From: Mucilaginibacter sp. PAMB04168
Lineage (GTDB): Bacteria > Bacteroidota > Bacteroidia > Sphingobacteriales > Sphingobacteriaceae
NCBI RefSeq assembly: GCF_039634365.2
Contig: NZ_CP155079.2
Location: forward strand, 3,534,001 to 3,598,000
Length of the DNA: 64,000 nt
Direction: 5' to 3'
Part shown: piece by piece, positions 9,408-17,761 of the stretch
Layout: every line of letters begins with the position of its first letter
How positions within the stretch are numbered: the stretch's first letter is position 1
Program-made: the position numbers and the translations under genes
The notes under the pieces: model-generated
What the model was told of the DNA's origin: nothing
Databases searched by the model: none
Seen by the model: only the letters and a program-made list of their open reading frames with translations

Positions 9408-10730
9408 TTATTTAATTTTGTTAAACAGGTACCGAGGTATTTTATCGGTGTTGCCGTTCCCCTCCCGCAAGATGTTGCTTGTTGCGCCTGCCAGCTGCAA
9501 GTACCAGTCAGACGGCAGGTGTTCATTGTCCTGATCGGCCGAAATAAACTTCGCCCTCGCCGGTTTATCAGCTTTAGACTTTGCCAGTTTATACATGGCT
9601 GTTCCTTCGTCTACCTCATCATACATCGCGATATAAATCATTTTCACGCCGGCATCAATGACGTTATAAGATTGACGCCAATAAAAATTGCCGCCATTCC
9701 GCGGAATTTGGTTAAACGCGGATCGGCCGTGGCGTAGATTATACCAGGAAAAACCCGGGAAAATAACCGGCAGGTAGTCAACCTTTTGTTTTTTACAATA
9801 ATCTATATCGGGCACAATAACACGTTCTTTAAAATTATCGGCGGCGGCCATGCTGCCGTAGCGCCCTACGGCCCAGGGGCTCAGCACATCCAGCTTATTA
9901 TAAACGGCCATCCAGTCGCTTGTATGGCTGCGCCAGTTATCGTTTACGCCGCCCATAATGGTAGCGCGATACTTTTTGTCGGGCCCGTTATGAAACCAGT
10001 TTAGTAATGAATCGACCTGCGAAACGGTGGCAAAACCGGTATGGTTAAACCCTAAGCCCCAAATGGCCAGCAAAGGGCGGCCTTTATGGTTGAGGTAACT
10101 CTTGCTTTTAGTAATCTGTAACGAATCGACCAGGTATTTCCAATCGGCCAGCAGGTTTTGTTTCCAGTTTTTGCCTGCCCCCGATATATCGTACATGATG
10201 CAGTATATGCGCTTATACTTTTCGCTGGCTTTTTTAACGTTGCGCACCACCTGGTTAAAATGCCTGCGGCCACCGGGGCTGCCTACATCGCTCAAAAAAC
10301 GCTGTTCAAAAACACCGTCCAGCTCATTATCCTTTAACCATTTAAAGTGTACATCTACAGCTTCGTATTTATAGGCCGAATACAAGCTGGCCTTGCGCCC
10401 GTCGGGATAACTCATGTTGGTTGGCTCCTGTACCGACGCCGGATACTCCCGCATATCGGGCCAAACATCAAAATTGGCATTGGCCGAATCGGGCGAGCGG
10501 CCGCCGAACCAGTGCCGCCATACCCGGTTTCCCGAACCATCATTTGGTGTGGCATGCCAGCCCTGGTAGCCAAACATTACCTTTTTATCCAGCGTTGATG
10601 GGTCTGGCGTGTATGATTTCTCAACTACAGGCGCAACGGCTACGTTATGGTTGCCCGTAAATCTTCCTGATAAGGGCGACAAACCAGCCAGTAACAGTAA
10701 AGCGCCTAAAGCGGATATAATTGTTTTCAT
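9408..10730 (-). CDS. GH99/GH71-like secreted glycoside hydrolase
   Basis: A 440-residue exported protein, last gene of the minus-strand operon that starts at 16680. It has a signal peptide (MKTIISALGALLLLAGLSPL) and a TIM-barrel type sequence with GYQGWH near the start, DGVFEQRF, and DEVDEGTA (D371, E372, E375). The last matches the EWHEGT signature carrying catalytic glutamates in GH99 endo-alpha-mannanases. A TTG five codons upstream (10745) also keeps the frame open, but the ATG at 10730 begins a clean signal peptide. It is paralogous to the protein at 24152. Related proteins are often labelled xylosidase/arabinosidase; true activity unknown. Confidence 0.72.
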   Translation of the reverse strand: MKTIISALGALLLLAGLSPLSGRFTGNHNVAVAPVVEKSYTPDPSTLDKKVMFGYQGWHATPNDGSGNRVWRHWFGGRSPDSANANFDVWPDMREYPASVQEPTNMSYPDGRKASLYSAYKYEAVDVHFKWLKDNELDGVFEQRFLSDVGSPGGRRHFNQVVRNVKKASEKYKRIYCIMYDISGAGKNWKQNLLADWKYLVDSLQITKSKSYLNHKGRPLLAIWGLGFNHTGFATVSQVDSLLNWFHNGPDKKYRATIMGGVNDNWRSHTSDWMAVYNKLDVLSPWAVGRYGSMAAADNFKERVIVPDIDYCKKQKVDYLPVIFPGFSWYNLRHGRSAFNQIPRNGGNFYWRQSYNVIDAGVKMIYIAMYDEVDEGTAMYKLAKSKADKPARAKFISADQDNEHLPSDWYLQLAGATSNILREGNGNTDKIPRYLFNKIK

Positions 10731-10787
10731 ATATAAATGGATCAAAGTTTTTAGAGTTGCGGAAGCATTCGATGCATCAGCGTAGCA

Positions 10788-12827
10788 TCACATTTTAATG
10801 GTTGAACCTCCGTAATCGCCCGATGGCATTTGTACCTGGCGAGTGCGTTTGCCTATTTCGAGGCTAATAGTTGCTGCTGTACGTGTAGGATCGGACACCC
10901 AAACATTACCATTGCCTGTATTCAGGATAACCAGGCAAGGCTTATCGGCCTTGATTACCTGTTTATTGTCCATAGTAACCGAACCGGGTGCATAAAATAC
11001 AGCCATTACCCTGCTGCCCGATTGTATGGCTTGTACAGTGGCTGTATTTACCAAAACTTTTACAGAGGTGTTTTCCGAAATACTTTTGGCTTGCTCCAAG
11101 TTAACGGCGGGTTTAATTATATAGGCATAATCGTTCTTTTTAGCGTGAGATAGATATGTGGTGAACACCTCGCCCTTAACCGTTTTATCGGCTGAAGCTT
11201 TATCGATGTTGATCCAGTTGCCCTGTCTTTTGGCGTTATCGGTGATCGGCTCCTGTTTATTATCCGGGAAAATGTAAACCATATTGTCGTGCCATAGCCA
11301 TGCCTCACCCTGCTTATTTTTGCCTAAATAAACTTTGGAATTACCTGCAAATCGTTGGTTAACTGTGGTAAATGTTTGTGTCGGATGCAATGAGGTGATG
11401 CCCGCTCCTAAAGCGATCAGCATATCATCCACAAAAAAGTAACTCTTGTTGGCCTTCACGTCCATGCGGTTATAAATCATGGCGCTTATACCCGCCACCG
11501 AGTCGCTCACCTGCCCTACAAATGGCGAATTGTTGGCCGTAGCAAAGGCTTTGGTTAAGGTGATGCTGGTATCGGTGGTTATGCCCGGAAGCATTTGCCA
11601 GTTCCACAATGGCTCTATATTGCGGTATTCGTTACCGGTTTGCTGTATAAGGGTAACGCCATCATTCAGGTAAGGGCCTCTGAGGTTTTCGCCGTTTATC
11701 GATTCTATGCGTTTAACGAATGAACCATGCATCTTAACACTCATCATATACTTATCTTTTTGCATGTGCACCATGTAATCGCTCGTCCAAAAACTCCTAT
11801 TTGCTTTGAGCGTGCAATTAGCCGAGCCGGGATAGTTAAACCCATCCATGGCATATTTACAAGCATCTCCGGTGTCAAATGAACGAAGCAGGCCAAAATT
11901 GTTTAACAATACTTCCCCGCGTTTTAACCCGCAGTCGGTTCTTAATTGCCGCCCGATTGCAGTCAAATCCATACGCTGTTTAAAAACCGTCCAGCGTAAT
12001 CCGTTCGAGCAGTAATCGAAAAGCATTTTCTGTTTACCGGGTTCGAAAGCAAAATTGGTTTTGGCAGTAACCGTCATCCAAAAAAGCAAGCTGTTTACAA
12101 AGTGGAGTCCATAATTACCGAACTGCAGCATTACGCCATGTTGCTGAAAGGAGAAGTCAGGTTGGATACCCTCCTTTAGCGACACCGTTATAATGGACTG
12201 CATCTCCTTTATCAATCTTGCAAAACCTGCTTCATCATGATTGATCATAGCAGCACGTGCCTGGTTGTCTAATTGCCATATCAGATTTTGCCCTGTTGCA
12301 CGATAAACGGGCATTCTTTTGACCAGTACCTGGTTCAAGTAAGCTAATTCTTCGGGAATTGCGTCTTTGTCAAGCATAATCATTAAGCTAGAAAAGGCAA
12401 AGGGGGTATTGATATTATTTTGCCACCAGTTGGAGCATTGAAAATCATTTTTTACCCAAAATTTCAGGGCCAGATGCACGGCTTTCAGGTACACGGCATC
12501 ATGAGTTTTATAATATACACGGCACATCAGCATCGTACGGTACAAATGCCACGAAGGCAGCCATGCACTTCGCATGGGCGATTGATAGTCCAGGTCCGCC
12601 CAGCTACCGTCTTCTTTGAGTGATTTGAAATACCCGGGGCCATCGGTGGTGTATTTGACGTCGTCGGTAACCCGATAGCTCTGTTCGGTGGCATAAGCGG
12701 TGTCGGATAACAGCAACCTGCGTGTTGTACTGCGCACATAGTCCAGATCAGATCCGGTTACTCCCTGACCGAATGCCGCAAATGGAACCAGGCATATGGT
12801 GAATAAAATAGCGTAAGATGTTTTCAT
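10788..12827 (-). CDS. Polysaccharide lyase family 8
   Basis: A 679-residue exported lyase (signal peptide to about AAFG-Q, residue 21). The N-terminal half is the alpha/alpha toroid with NWWQNNINTP; the C-terminal half is the beta-sandwich. The catalytic set is present: N181 (TGQNLIWQ), H230 and Y239 (FQQHGVMLQFGNYG) and R293 (GRQLR). The H-Y and Y-R spacings are the same as those I recall for chondroitin AC lyase (H225, Y234, R288). PL8 enzymes cleave hyaluronan, chondroitin or xanthan by beta-elimination next to a uronate. This is the best evidence that the substrate contains uronic acid. Confidence 0.88.
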   Translation of the reverse strand: MKTSYAILFTICLVPFAAFGQGVTGSDLDYVRSTTRRLLLSDTAYATEQSYRVTDDVKYTTDGPGYFKSLKEDGSWADLDYQSPMRSAWLPSWHLYRTMLMCRVYYKTHDAVYLKAVHLALKFWVKNDFQCSNWWQNNINTPFAFSSLMIMLDKDAIPEELAYLNQVLVKRMPVYRATGQNLIWQLDNQARAAMINHDEAGFARLIKEMQSIITVSLKEGIQPDFSFQQHGVMLQFGNYGLHFVNSLLFWMTVTAKTNFAFEPGKQKMLFDYCSNGLRWTVFKQRMDLTAIGRQLRTDCGLKRGEVLLNNFGLLRSFDTGDACKYAMDGFNYPGSANCTLKANRSFWTSDYMVHMQKDKYMMSVKMHGSFVKRIESINGENLRGPYLNDGVTLIQQTGNEYRNIEPLWNWQMLPGITTDTSITLTKAFATANNSPFVGQVSDSVAGISAMIYNRMDVKANKSYFFVDDMLIALGAGITSLHPTQTFTTVNQRFAGNSKVYLGKNKQGEAWLWHDNMVYIFPDNKQEPITDNAKRQGNWINIDKASADKTVKGEVFTTYLSHAKKNDYAYIIKPAVNLEQAKSISENTSVKVLVNTATVQAIQSGSRVMAVFYAPGSVTMDNKQVIKADKPCLVILNTGNGNVWVSDPTRTAATISLEIGKRTRQVQMPSGDYGGSTIKM

Positions 12828-12858
12828 TCGGAATTTCTATGTAATTGGTATGGTCAAC

Positions 12859-13992
12859 TTACAACAATATTATCGATAAAGGCTTCGCAATACGGCTTCG
12901 AAACCCAGAAAGATAGTTGAACCATTCCTGTTGATTATGAATTAAACCTGCCCTGTCCCATGCTGCACCAGCATAATATGTCAGGGGCTTACCCGGAACC
13001 ACATTACCGAAGGCAAGTAAATGTCCGTTCATGGCTTTAGCGCCGCCGAATCCTGAATCAAACACACAGCCGACGCCAGTAGTCCCATGCTCTTTGTTAT
13101 CGGGCTCCCAGTAGGCTATCACACCTTTATCGGCCGATAGCATTCTGGCGTCGTCTCCCTTACGTGTTACGATGCCAATAACCACAGGCAAACTGCTTTT
13201 ACCTACAATATTAAAATCAGCCTGGATACGGTTTAGTTGCGAACCGGCGTCAATGGTAATGGTTTTTGTCAACGTATAACGATAGCCGTCAATACCTTTT
13301 GCAGGATAAGACAGCTGAAATGTAGTACGGAGTGGACCGTTGTCAAGAATTTTCCAGGTTTTGTAATTATTAGTATAGCAAATTGAGTCTTTGATATATG
13401 GTGCAATATCGCCTGCCCCTAGCGATTTACCCACACCATAGTAATCCAGGCCTTCTCCATGGTCTTCATGATAATTATCGCCTTTATACCACTTATCCAC
13501 CACTAAGGCCGACGTACGTTTACTCCATACATCAATACCAAAAGCGTTATCCTTCTTCGATTCCAGCGCTGGACCGTACATTCTGAAAGCCACGCGATCA
13601 TTCTCCCAGGCAAAATCATCATAACGTTCAGGCACGAAGCGTGCAAATGTTCGGGCAGCAACAACAGCAGGCTTACCTTTTTTAAGGGTGATAATGGTTG
13701 AAGATTTTGCACGGCAAGTGACCTGTACCAACACATTGGCCGGTTCAGCATTACCTTTATATTCCAACTGGTACGGCAATTCGCTGCCAGCCGCATTCCT
13801 GACCACAAAAGGGGAGTCAAAAGATGTCACCCATGGTTTGATTAAAGAGTACGGTATTTCAACCAGTTCTTCAACCCGGTTTAAGTCCGAACTATTGGTG
13901 ATCTTAATATAAAGGTCTTTAGCATGAGCATCCTGTTGAAAAAGAAGGCATGACATGAGAAGTGTTACTGCAGATATGAGTTTATTAAGCAT
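12859..13992 (-). CDS. DUF4861 family exported protein
   Basis: A 377-residue exported protein (signal peptide MLNKLISAVTLLMSCLLFQQDAHA). It matches the DUF4861 family found with uronate-active lyases in Bacteroidota loci: an N-terminal beta domain, then ENDRVAFRMYGPALE, DVWSKRTSALVVDKWY and HEDHGEGLDYYGVG, with clustered His/Asp/Glu residues that look like an active or metal site. No activity is firmly assigned to my knowledge. It lies 31 bp upstream of the PL8 gene in the same operon, consistent with processing of lyase products. Confidence 0.75.
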   Translation of the reverse strand: MLNKLISAVTLLMSCLLFQQDAHAKDLYIKITNSSDLNRVEELVEIPYSLIKPWVTSFDSPFVVRNAAGSELPYQLEYKGNAEPANVLVQVTCRAKSSTIITLKKGKPAVVAARTFARFVPERYDDFAWENDRVAFRMYGPALESKKDNAFGIDVWSKRTSALVVDKWYKGDNYHEDHGEGLDYYGVGKSLGAGDIAPYIKDSICYTNNYKTWKILDNGPLRTTFQLSYPAKGIDGYRYTLTKTITIDAGSQLNRIQADFNIVGKSSLPVVIGIVTRKGDDARMLSADKGVIAYWEPDNKEHGTTGVGCVFDSGFGGAKAMNGHLLAFGNVVPGKPLTYYAGAAWDRAGLIHNQQEWFNYLSGFRSRIAKPLSIILL

Positions 13993-14025
13993 GTACGTCG
14001 GATTTAACGGGCGTTCGCACCCTGA

Positions 14026-15807
14026 TTATTTAATTAACAGTTTCCAATTGCTTCCGTAATAGGCTTTTTTAAGCTGCACCAGCTTTCCGAGATCGTTCTT
14101 CTGCATATAATAATTCTTAATGTCCTGGTACAGGTAAAATTGCAGCCAGTACCCGTTGGTGTACCGGTCTTTTTCAGAACGCACCTGCATCAGCTTGGCA
14201 TACCAGCTCAGGTTGAGACCTAAACTTTGAGCAGCTTTGACAGCCAGTTGCGCATTGGCCCATAGCTGGTCGGCCATTCTTTTATGCAGCGCGGTGTAGT
14301 CCTGGTATTTAAACTTTGATATATCGATTAATTCGCAATCATCCTTAATGTCCAGTTTCTTCAACTCAACCGAATCCTCAAATACTTTGTCTCCATCCAA
14401 ATCATAAAGTATTTTGTCGAGAAAACCATTCTGATCGTCGTCTACATATTTAACAGTAGCAAACTTGGAAGGATCCTTCGCCAGCCATTTCCGATCCCAT
14501 CCCTGGTAAAATGTTGCGTTCTGATCAATACGCCAGCAACCCCATTCTGCACCATACAGGTGAATGCGACCATCGAATTTGCTTAGATAGAGTTTACCGC
14601 TACCTGAAAAATCCTTATCCCACTCCCCCCGGTCGCCCGCAGGATCTGCTTGTCCATTATTGTCGAGCCCGCCTTTGCCGGTACCAACTTTGAATGGGTC
14701 GGAAGGGTCATAAAATTCTACTCGCTCCCAACGGTTACAATCGTCGTCCTCATCGTAAACCAAAACAGCCTGTTTCCACTTGCCGCGGTTAAATACCAGG
14801 TCGAGCGCATGGTCGCGATCAGGATAGACAAGTTCGGTTAACTGCCGCCAGCGGGGATCCATAAAAAACTGGTCGGCCTCGGGCAATCCCCTCATATTTT
14901 TAAACGAATGTATCTGATCACGATAATCGAGCAACCCGCCCCTAAAACTTATAGACAGGTCATAATCAAAATCGTTACCAGGAGCATTGTCATTATCCAT
15001 ATCTATACCAATAGACATCCAGTCGATATTACCGCTAAGTTTAGTCTGGTATGTATCCTGTCCGGGCTTGGAGTTTTTAGGCGAGTCAACTAAGCGAACC
15101 GCCATTTCAGAAAGACCATCATTGTCCGGGTCATAAAAAATGAAGGGGTTTTCCCAATTCATCTTCAAATTATTTAGCGTGTAAGTGGCCACGTGTATTT
15201 TCATGAACTCGGTATTGCCACTGTAGTCAAGCATGAAATCCGAAATACCGTTCTTATCCCAGGCCTTTATTTCAAAATTGTTCCAGTCGATATAGTTGAA
15301 AATATTGTCTTTATCAATATCCATAACCCACATATAATGCCCGTAAGGCCAGGGGTTATCATTTTTCACCAATGGGTAATCGGCTATGACCTGCATATCG
15401 GCCTTTTTATCATTATCGTTATCGACCCAATCAATAATTAAGTCGCCCATCGCCCCGTATCTTCCGTCTCTATTACGGTCAATCAACAAGCAGTCGCTGT
15501 ACGTGTCGCCCTCCAGATCTCCCCACTTCATGTCATCGTTGTCATCAACCCACATTACACCAATACTGTCGCGGGTAACTGACCGGATGACATCAGGGTC
15601 ACCGTCGTGATCTAAGTCCACTAAAGCTGGCTTATAATTAGCCGGAGGTGGTGGCAGACGCAATGCATTTATATTTAGCCTTACGTTCCAATAGGTCGAG
15701 GATTTAGAATCTTGAGCAAACGAATTACCTATCATCCCCGTTAATAGCAATCCGACAATCAGAACGAGGACTTTGTAGCTGAACTTAGCGTTTAGAAATT
15801 TACTCAT
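14026..15807 (-). CDS. Exported protein with repeated Asp-rich calcium-binding loops
   Basis: A 593-residue protein with a signal peptide or membrane anchor (residues about 12-31, ending SFAQD). At least eight DxDxDG-type loops occur along it, for example DLDHDGDPD (residues 64-72), DRNRDGRYG, DNDNDKKAD, DIDKDN, DPDNDGLSE, DMDNDN and DLDGDK, as in EF-hand-like, dockerin or VCBS/FG-GAP calcium-binding repeats. The C-terminal 100 residues are helical and lack loops. It is second in the operon, between the ROK-like protein and the DUF4861 protein. A calcium-dependent polysaccharide-binding or scaffolding role is inferred; a catalytic role is not excluded. Confidence 0.6.
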   Translation of the reverse strand: MSKFLNAKFSYKVLVLIVGLLLTGMIGNSFAQDSKSSTYWNVRLNINALRLPPPPANYKPALVDLDHDGDPDVIRSVTRDSIGVMWVDDNDDMKWGDLEGDTYSDCLLIDRNRDGRYGAMGDLIIDWVDNDNDKKADMQVIADYPLVKNDNPWPYGHYMWVMDIDKDNIFNYIDWNNFEIKAWDKNGISDFMLDYSGNTEFMKIHVATYTLNNLKMNWENPFIFYDPDNDGLSEMAVRLVDSPKNSKPGQDTYQTKLSGNIDWMSIGIDMDNDNAPGNDFDYDLSISFRGGLLDYRDQIHSFKNMRGLPEADQFFMDPRWRQLTELVYPDRDHALDLVFNRGKWKQAVLVYDEDDDCNRWERVEFYDPSDPFKVGTGKGGLDNNGQADPAGDRGEWDKDFSGSGKLYLSKFDGRIHLYGAEWGCWRIDQNATFYQGWDRKWLAKDPSKFATVKYVDDDQNGFLDKILYDLDGDKVFEDSVELKKLDIKDDCELIDISKFKYQDYTALHKRMADQLWANAQLAVKAAQSLGLNLSWYAKLMQVRSEKDRYTNGYWLQFYLYQDIKNYYMQKNDLGKLVQLKKAYYGSNWKLLIK

Positions 15808-15828
15808 AAGAAGTATGGAGCTTAGGCA

Positions 15829-16680
15829 TTAATTTGGAAAAAGGCTTGCACACCCAGTAATTGCAGCAATATTTTTGAGCGTGCTCAGAAAAACCGGTGT
15901 TTTAATTTGATCTTTTAGCAAGGCGCTACGGATCTGGAATAAGAATTTAGGAACTGCTTTGGTGATATCGCCATCAATAACGATAATCTGAGGATCATAC
16001 TCATTTACGAAATGGCTTAAAATTATGCACAGGTTTTCTATATATTCTTTAATTACATCCTTAATCGTACCTGAATAGGAAGACCGATAAGATTCAAATT
16101 CCATATTTATACCGGTCAGTTCATAATATTTTCTAGAAAGCCACTGCGTTGATAAACACTCTTGTGCTGTTCTATCTTTAAAAACTAAGCTTTCCAGCGG
16201 CTCGCAGCAGGATAAGTCATTTTCGAAGATTGAGATACCCGGCGTACGGTCCAGTTTTACGCCTAACGCGCAGTTGTGACTTCCTACATTTCCGTGTAAA
16301 ATTTCACCTTGTAAAAAAGCTGCCGTGTCATTTACAAAGTGAATGTTAGCCGGATCTACCTTGAGATGCCGCACCAGCCAGGTTTTTATATCAATGCCAT
16401 AAATAGCCCCATGTTTGCGCGGACTTTTAAATAAACTTATGCCATTCTCATAATCGAACGGCCCGGGGACTGCGATGGCAATTTTTTGCTGATGCACCGG
16501 GGTATGCTCAAACGCCTGCTTTATATGAGCTAACAGCGTATTTAGTATTTCGTCAGAAATACCGGAGTAATCAATTGCTGACTGACATAAGGTATTTTGG
16601 TACAACGTTTTGCTATTGACATCAACGAGACCGGTTGATACATTGGAACGGCTGACTAACATTCCTAAAACAGCATTCAT
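15829..16680 (-). CDS. Degenerate ROK-family (sugar kinase-like) protein
   Basis: A 283-residue protein, first gene of the five-gene operon. ROK-fold landmarks remain: IAVPGPFDYENG (about 69-80), VNDTAAFLQGE with the catalytic-type N117-D118, and IVIDGDI near the end. However the N-terminal phosphate loop (normally DIGGT) reads LVSRS, the second ATP motif GTGIG is replaced by DRTPG, and the CxCGxxGC zinc motif is missing. It is therefore unlikely to phosphorylate a sugar in the usual way and may act as a sugar sensor. It has no helix-turn-helix and no signal peptide, so it is a cytoplasmic protein heading an operon of exported enzymes. Confidence 0.65.
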   Translation of the reverse strand: MNAVLGMLVSRSNVSTGLVDVNSKTLYQNTLCQSAIDYSGISDEILNTLLAHIKQAFEHTPVHQQKIAIAVPGPFDYENGISLFKSPRKHGAIYGIDIKTWLVRHLKVDPANIHFVNDTAAFLQGEILHGNVGSHNCALGVKLDRTPGISIFENDLSCCEPLESLVFKDRTAQECLSTQWLSRKYYELTGINMEFESYRSSYSGTIKDVIKEYIENLCIILSHFVNEYDPQIIVIDGDITKAVPKFLFQIRSALLKDQIKTPVFLSTLKNIAAITGCASLFPN

Positions 16681-16766
16681 TAATTGTTGCTAAATAATTG
16701 ACCAAAAGGTTTATAAACGAGCGCTCAACTTGAATATTTGAGAGTCACATTGCTGTTTATCGAAGT

Positions 16767-16812
16767 CAAAGAAAGCGGCATCCGATTAAAAATTGCTTAA
16801 TAATGCATTAAT
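16767..16812 (-). promoter_or_regulatory. Phased ATTAA element and -7 box of the lyase operon
   Basis: On the minus strand ATTAA occurs at 16812-16808 and 16801-16797, 11 bp apart. TTTCTTTG (16774-16767), a TAnnTTTG-like box, begins 27 nt after the start of the second. The ROK-like ATG is 87 bp further downstream. The downstream spacer (GGATGCCGC) also resembles that of the SusC copy (AGGCGCCGC). Confidence 0.55.
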
Positions 16813-16848
16813 AGGGGATTTGCATTGTAACTTACTTGTGATACATCC

Positions 16849-17739
16849 TTATTTCTGTCTTTGACCAAATAACCAATCCCATACTTCTTCTTTAGGATAG
16901 GTAGGCGTCCAGGCATCATGACCTACATTTGGATATTCGGTATACCTGGGTTTGCCTCTAACAGCTTTTATGGCACTGACCATGTCTCTCGACCTGGCCA
17001 CAGGAACGGTTGAATCTGCATCGCCATGAAATATCCAAAGCGGGACTTTAGCAATTTTACTTGCATAGGCCAAATCGCCACCGCCGCAAACCGGCATTGC
17101 CGCAGCAAATACCGACGGCTTTCGTTGCAGTAACTCCCATGTAGCAAAGCCTCCCATCGATAGTCCGGTTACATACACCCTTCTTTTGTCTATATTCTTC
17201 TCTCTTAATAAGGAATCGATAACAGTAATAGCTAGTTTCATCGGCCATGTAGGTATTTCCTTCATTTCGTGTTTCGACGCACCAAAAGGGGTGTTCACCC
17301 ATACGCCGTTGCCATTGGCACCTTCGTCTTCCTGTTTAGGGCATTCGGGCGCTAAAACGTAACAAGGATATTTAAGCCAGAACTTAAAGGGGGCAAATCT
17401 GAAGAACTGCCGGCGATTATCTATACCGCGCTCACCGGCACCATGCATAAAAATTAATAGTGGATAGGATTTTCCTGCAACCATGCCCGGCGGGGTGTAC
17501 AGACGGTAAGGCAGCACATGCCCACTATATTTTAAAACTCTGTATTGAAACTCGGTAAATGGCTTTTCCCATTCCTGTAACGGAACCTTTATAAAATCCG
17601 GCTTTAGCGGGTCTGGTTTGTCTTTTTGAAGGCTGTCCTGCGGTCTGCGGATCAAATTTGATCTGTTCTCTACACTTGAGCCCGTACTTATCAAAAATAG
17701 AGCACCAACTACGATACCAATTTGAGCAATCTTTAACAT
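16849..17739 (-). CDS. Secreted alpha/beta-hydrolase, carbohydrate esterase-like
   Basis: A 296-residue exported hydrolase. It has a prolyl-oligopeptidase/PHB-depolymerase-like fold with the oxyanion segment LLIFMHGAGERG, the nucleophile elbow GLSMGGFATW, an acidic residue in FHGDADSTVP and the histidine in YPNVGHDAW. These give a complete Ser-Asp-His triad. Relatives in polysaccharide loci are feruloyl, acetylxylan or similar esterases. It lies 22 bp downstream of the second GH2 gene in the same operon, suggesting removal of acyl groups before chain cleavage. The ester substrate is unknown. Confidence 0.78.
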   Translation of the reverse strand: MLKIAQIGIVVGALFLISTGSSVENRSNLIRRPQDSLQKDKPDPLKPDFIKVPLQEWEKPFTEFQYRVLKYSGHVLPYRLYTPPGMVAGKSYPLLIFMHGAGERGIDNRRQFFRFAPFKFWLKYPCYVLAPECPKQEDEGANGNGVWVNTPFGASKHEMKEIPTWPMKLAITVIDSLLREKNIDKRRVYVTGLSMGGFATWELLQRKPSVFAAAMPVCGGGDLAYASKIAKVPLWIFHGDADSTVPVARSRDMVSAIKAVRGKPRYTEYPNVGHDAWTPTYPKEEVWDWLFGQRQK

Positions 17740-17761
17740 TTTTCGCTATTTTATGAGGGAT

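Noticed and set aside
10830..11153. A 107-codon plus-strand ORF within the PL8 gene
   Set aside because: Antisense to the conserved C-terminal beta-sandwich region of PL8; no support for translation.
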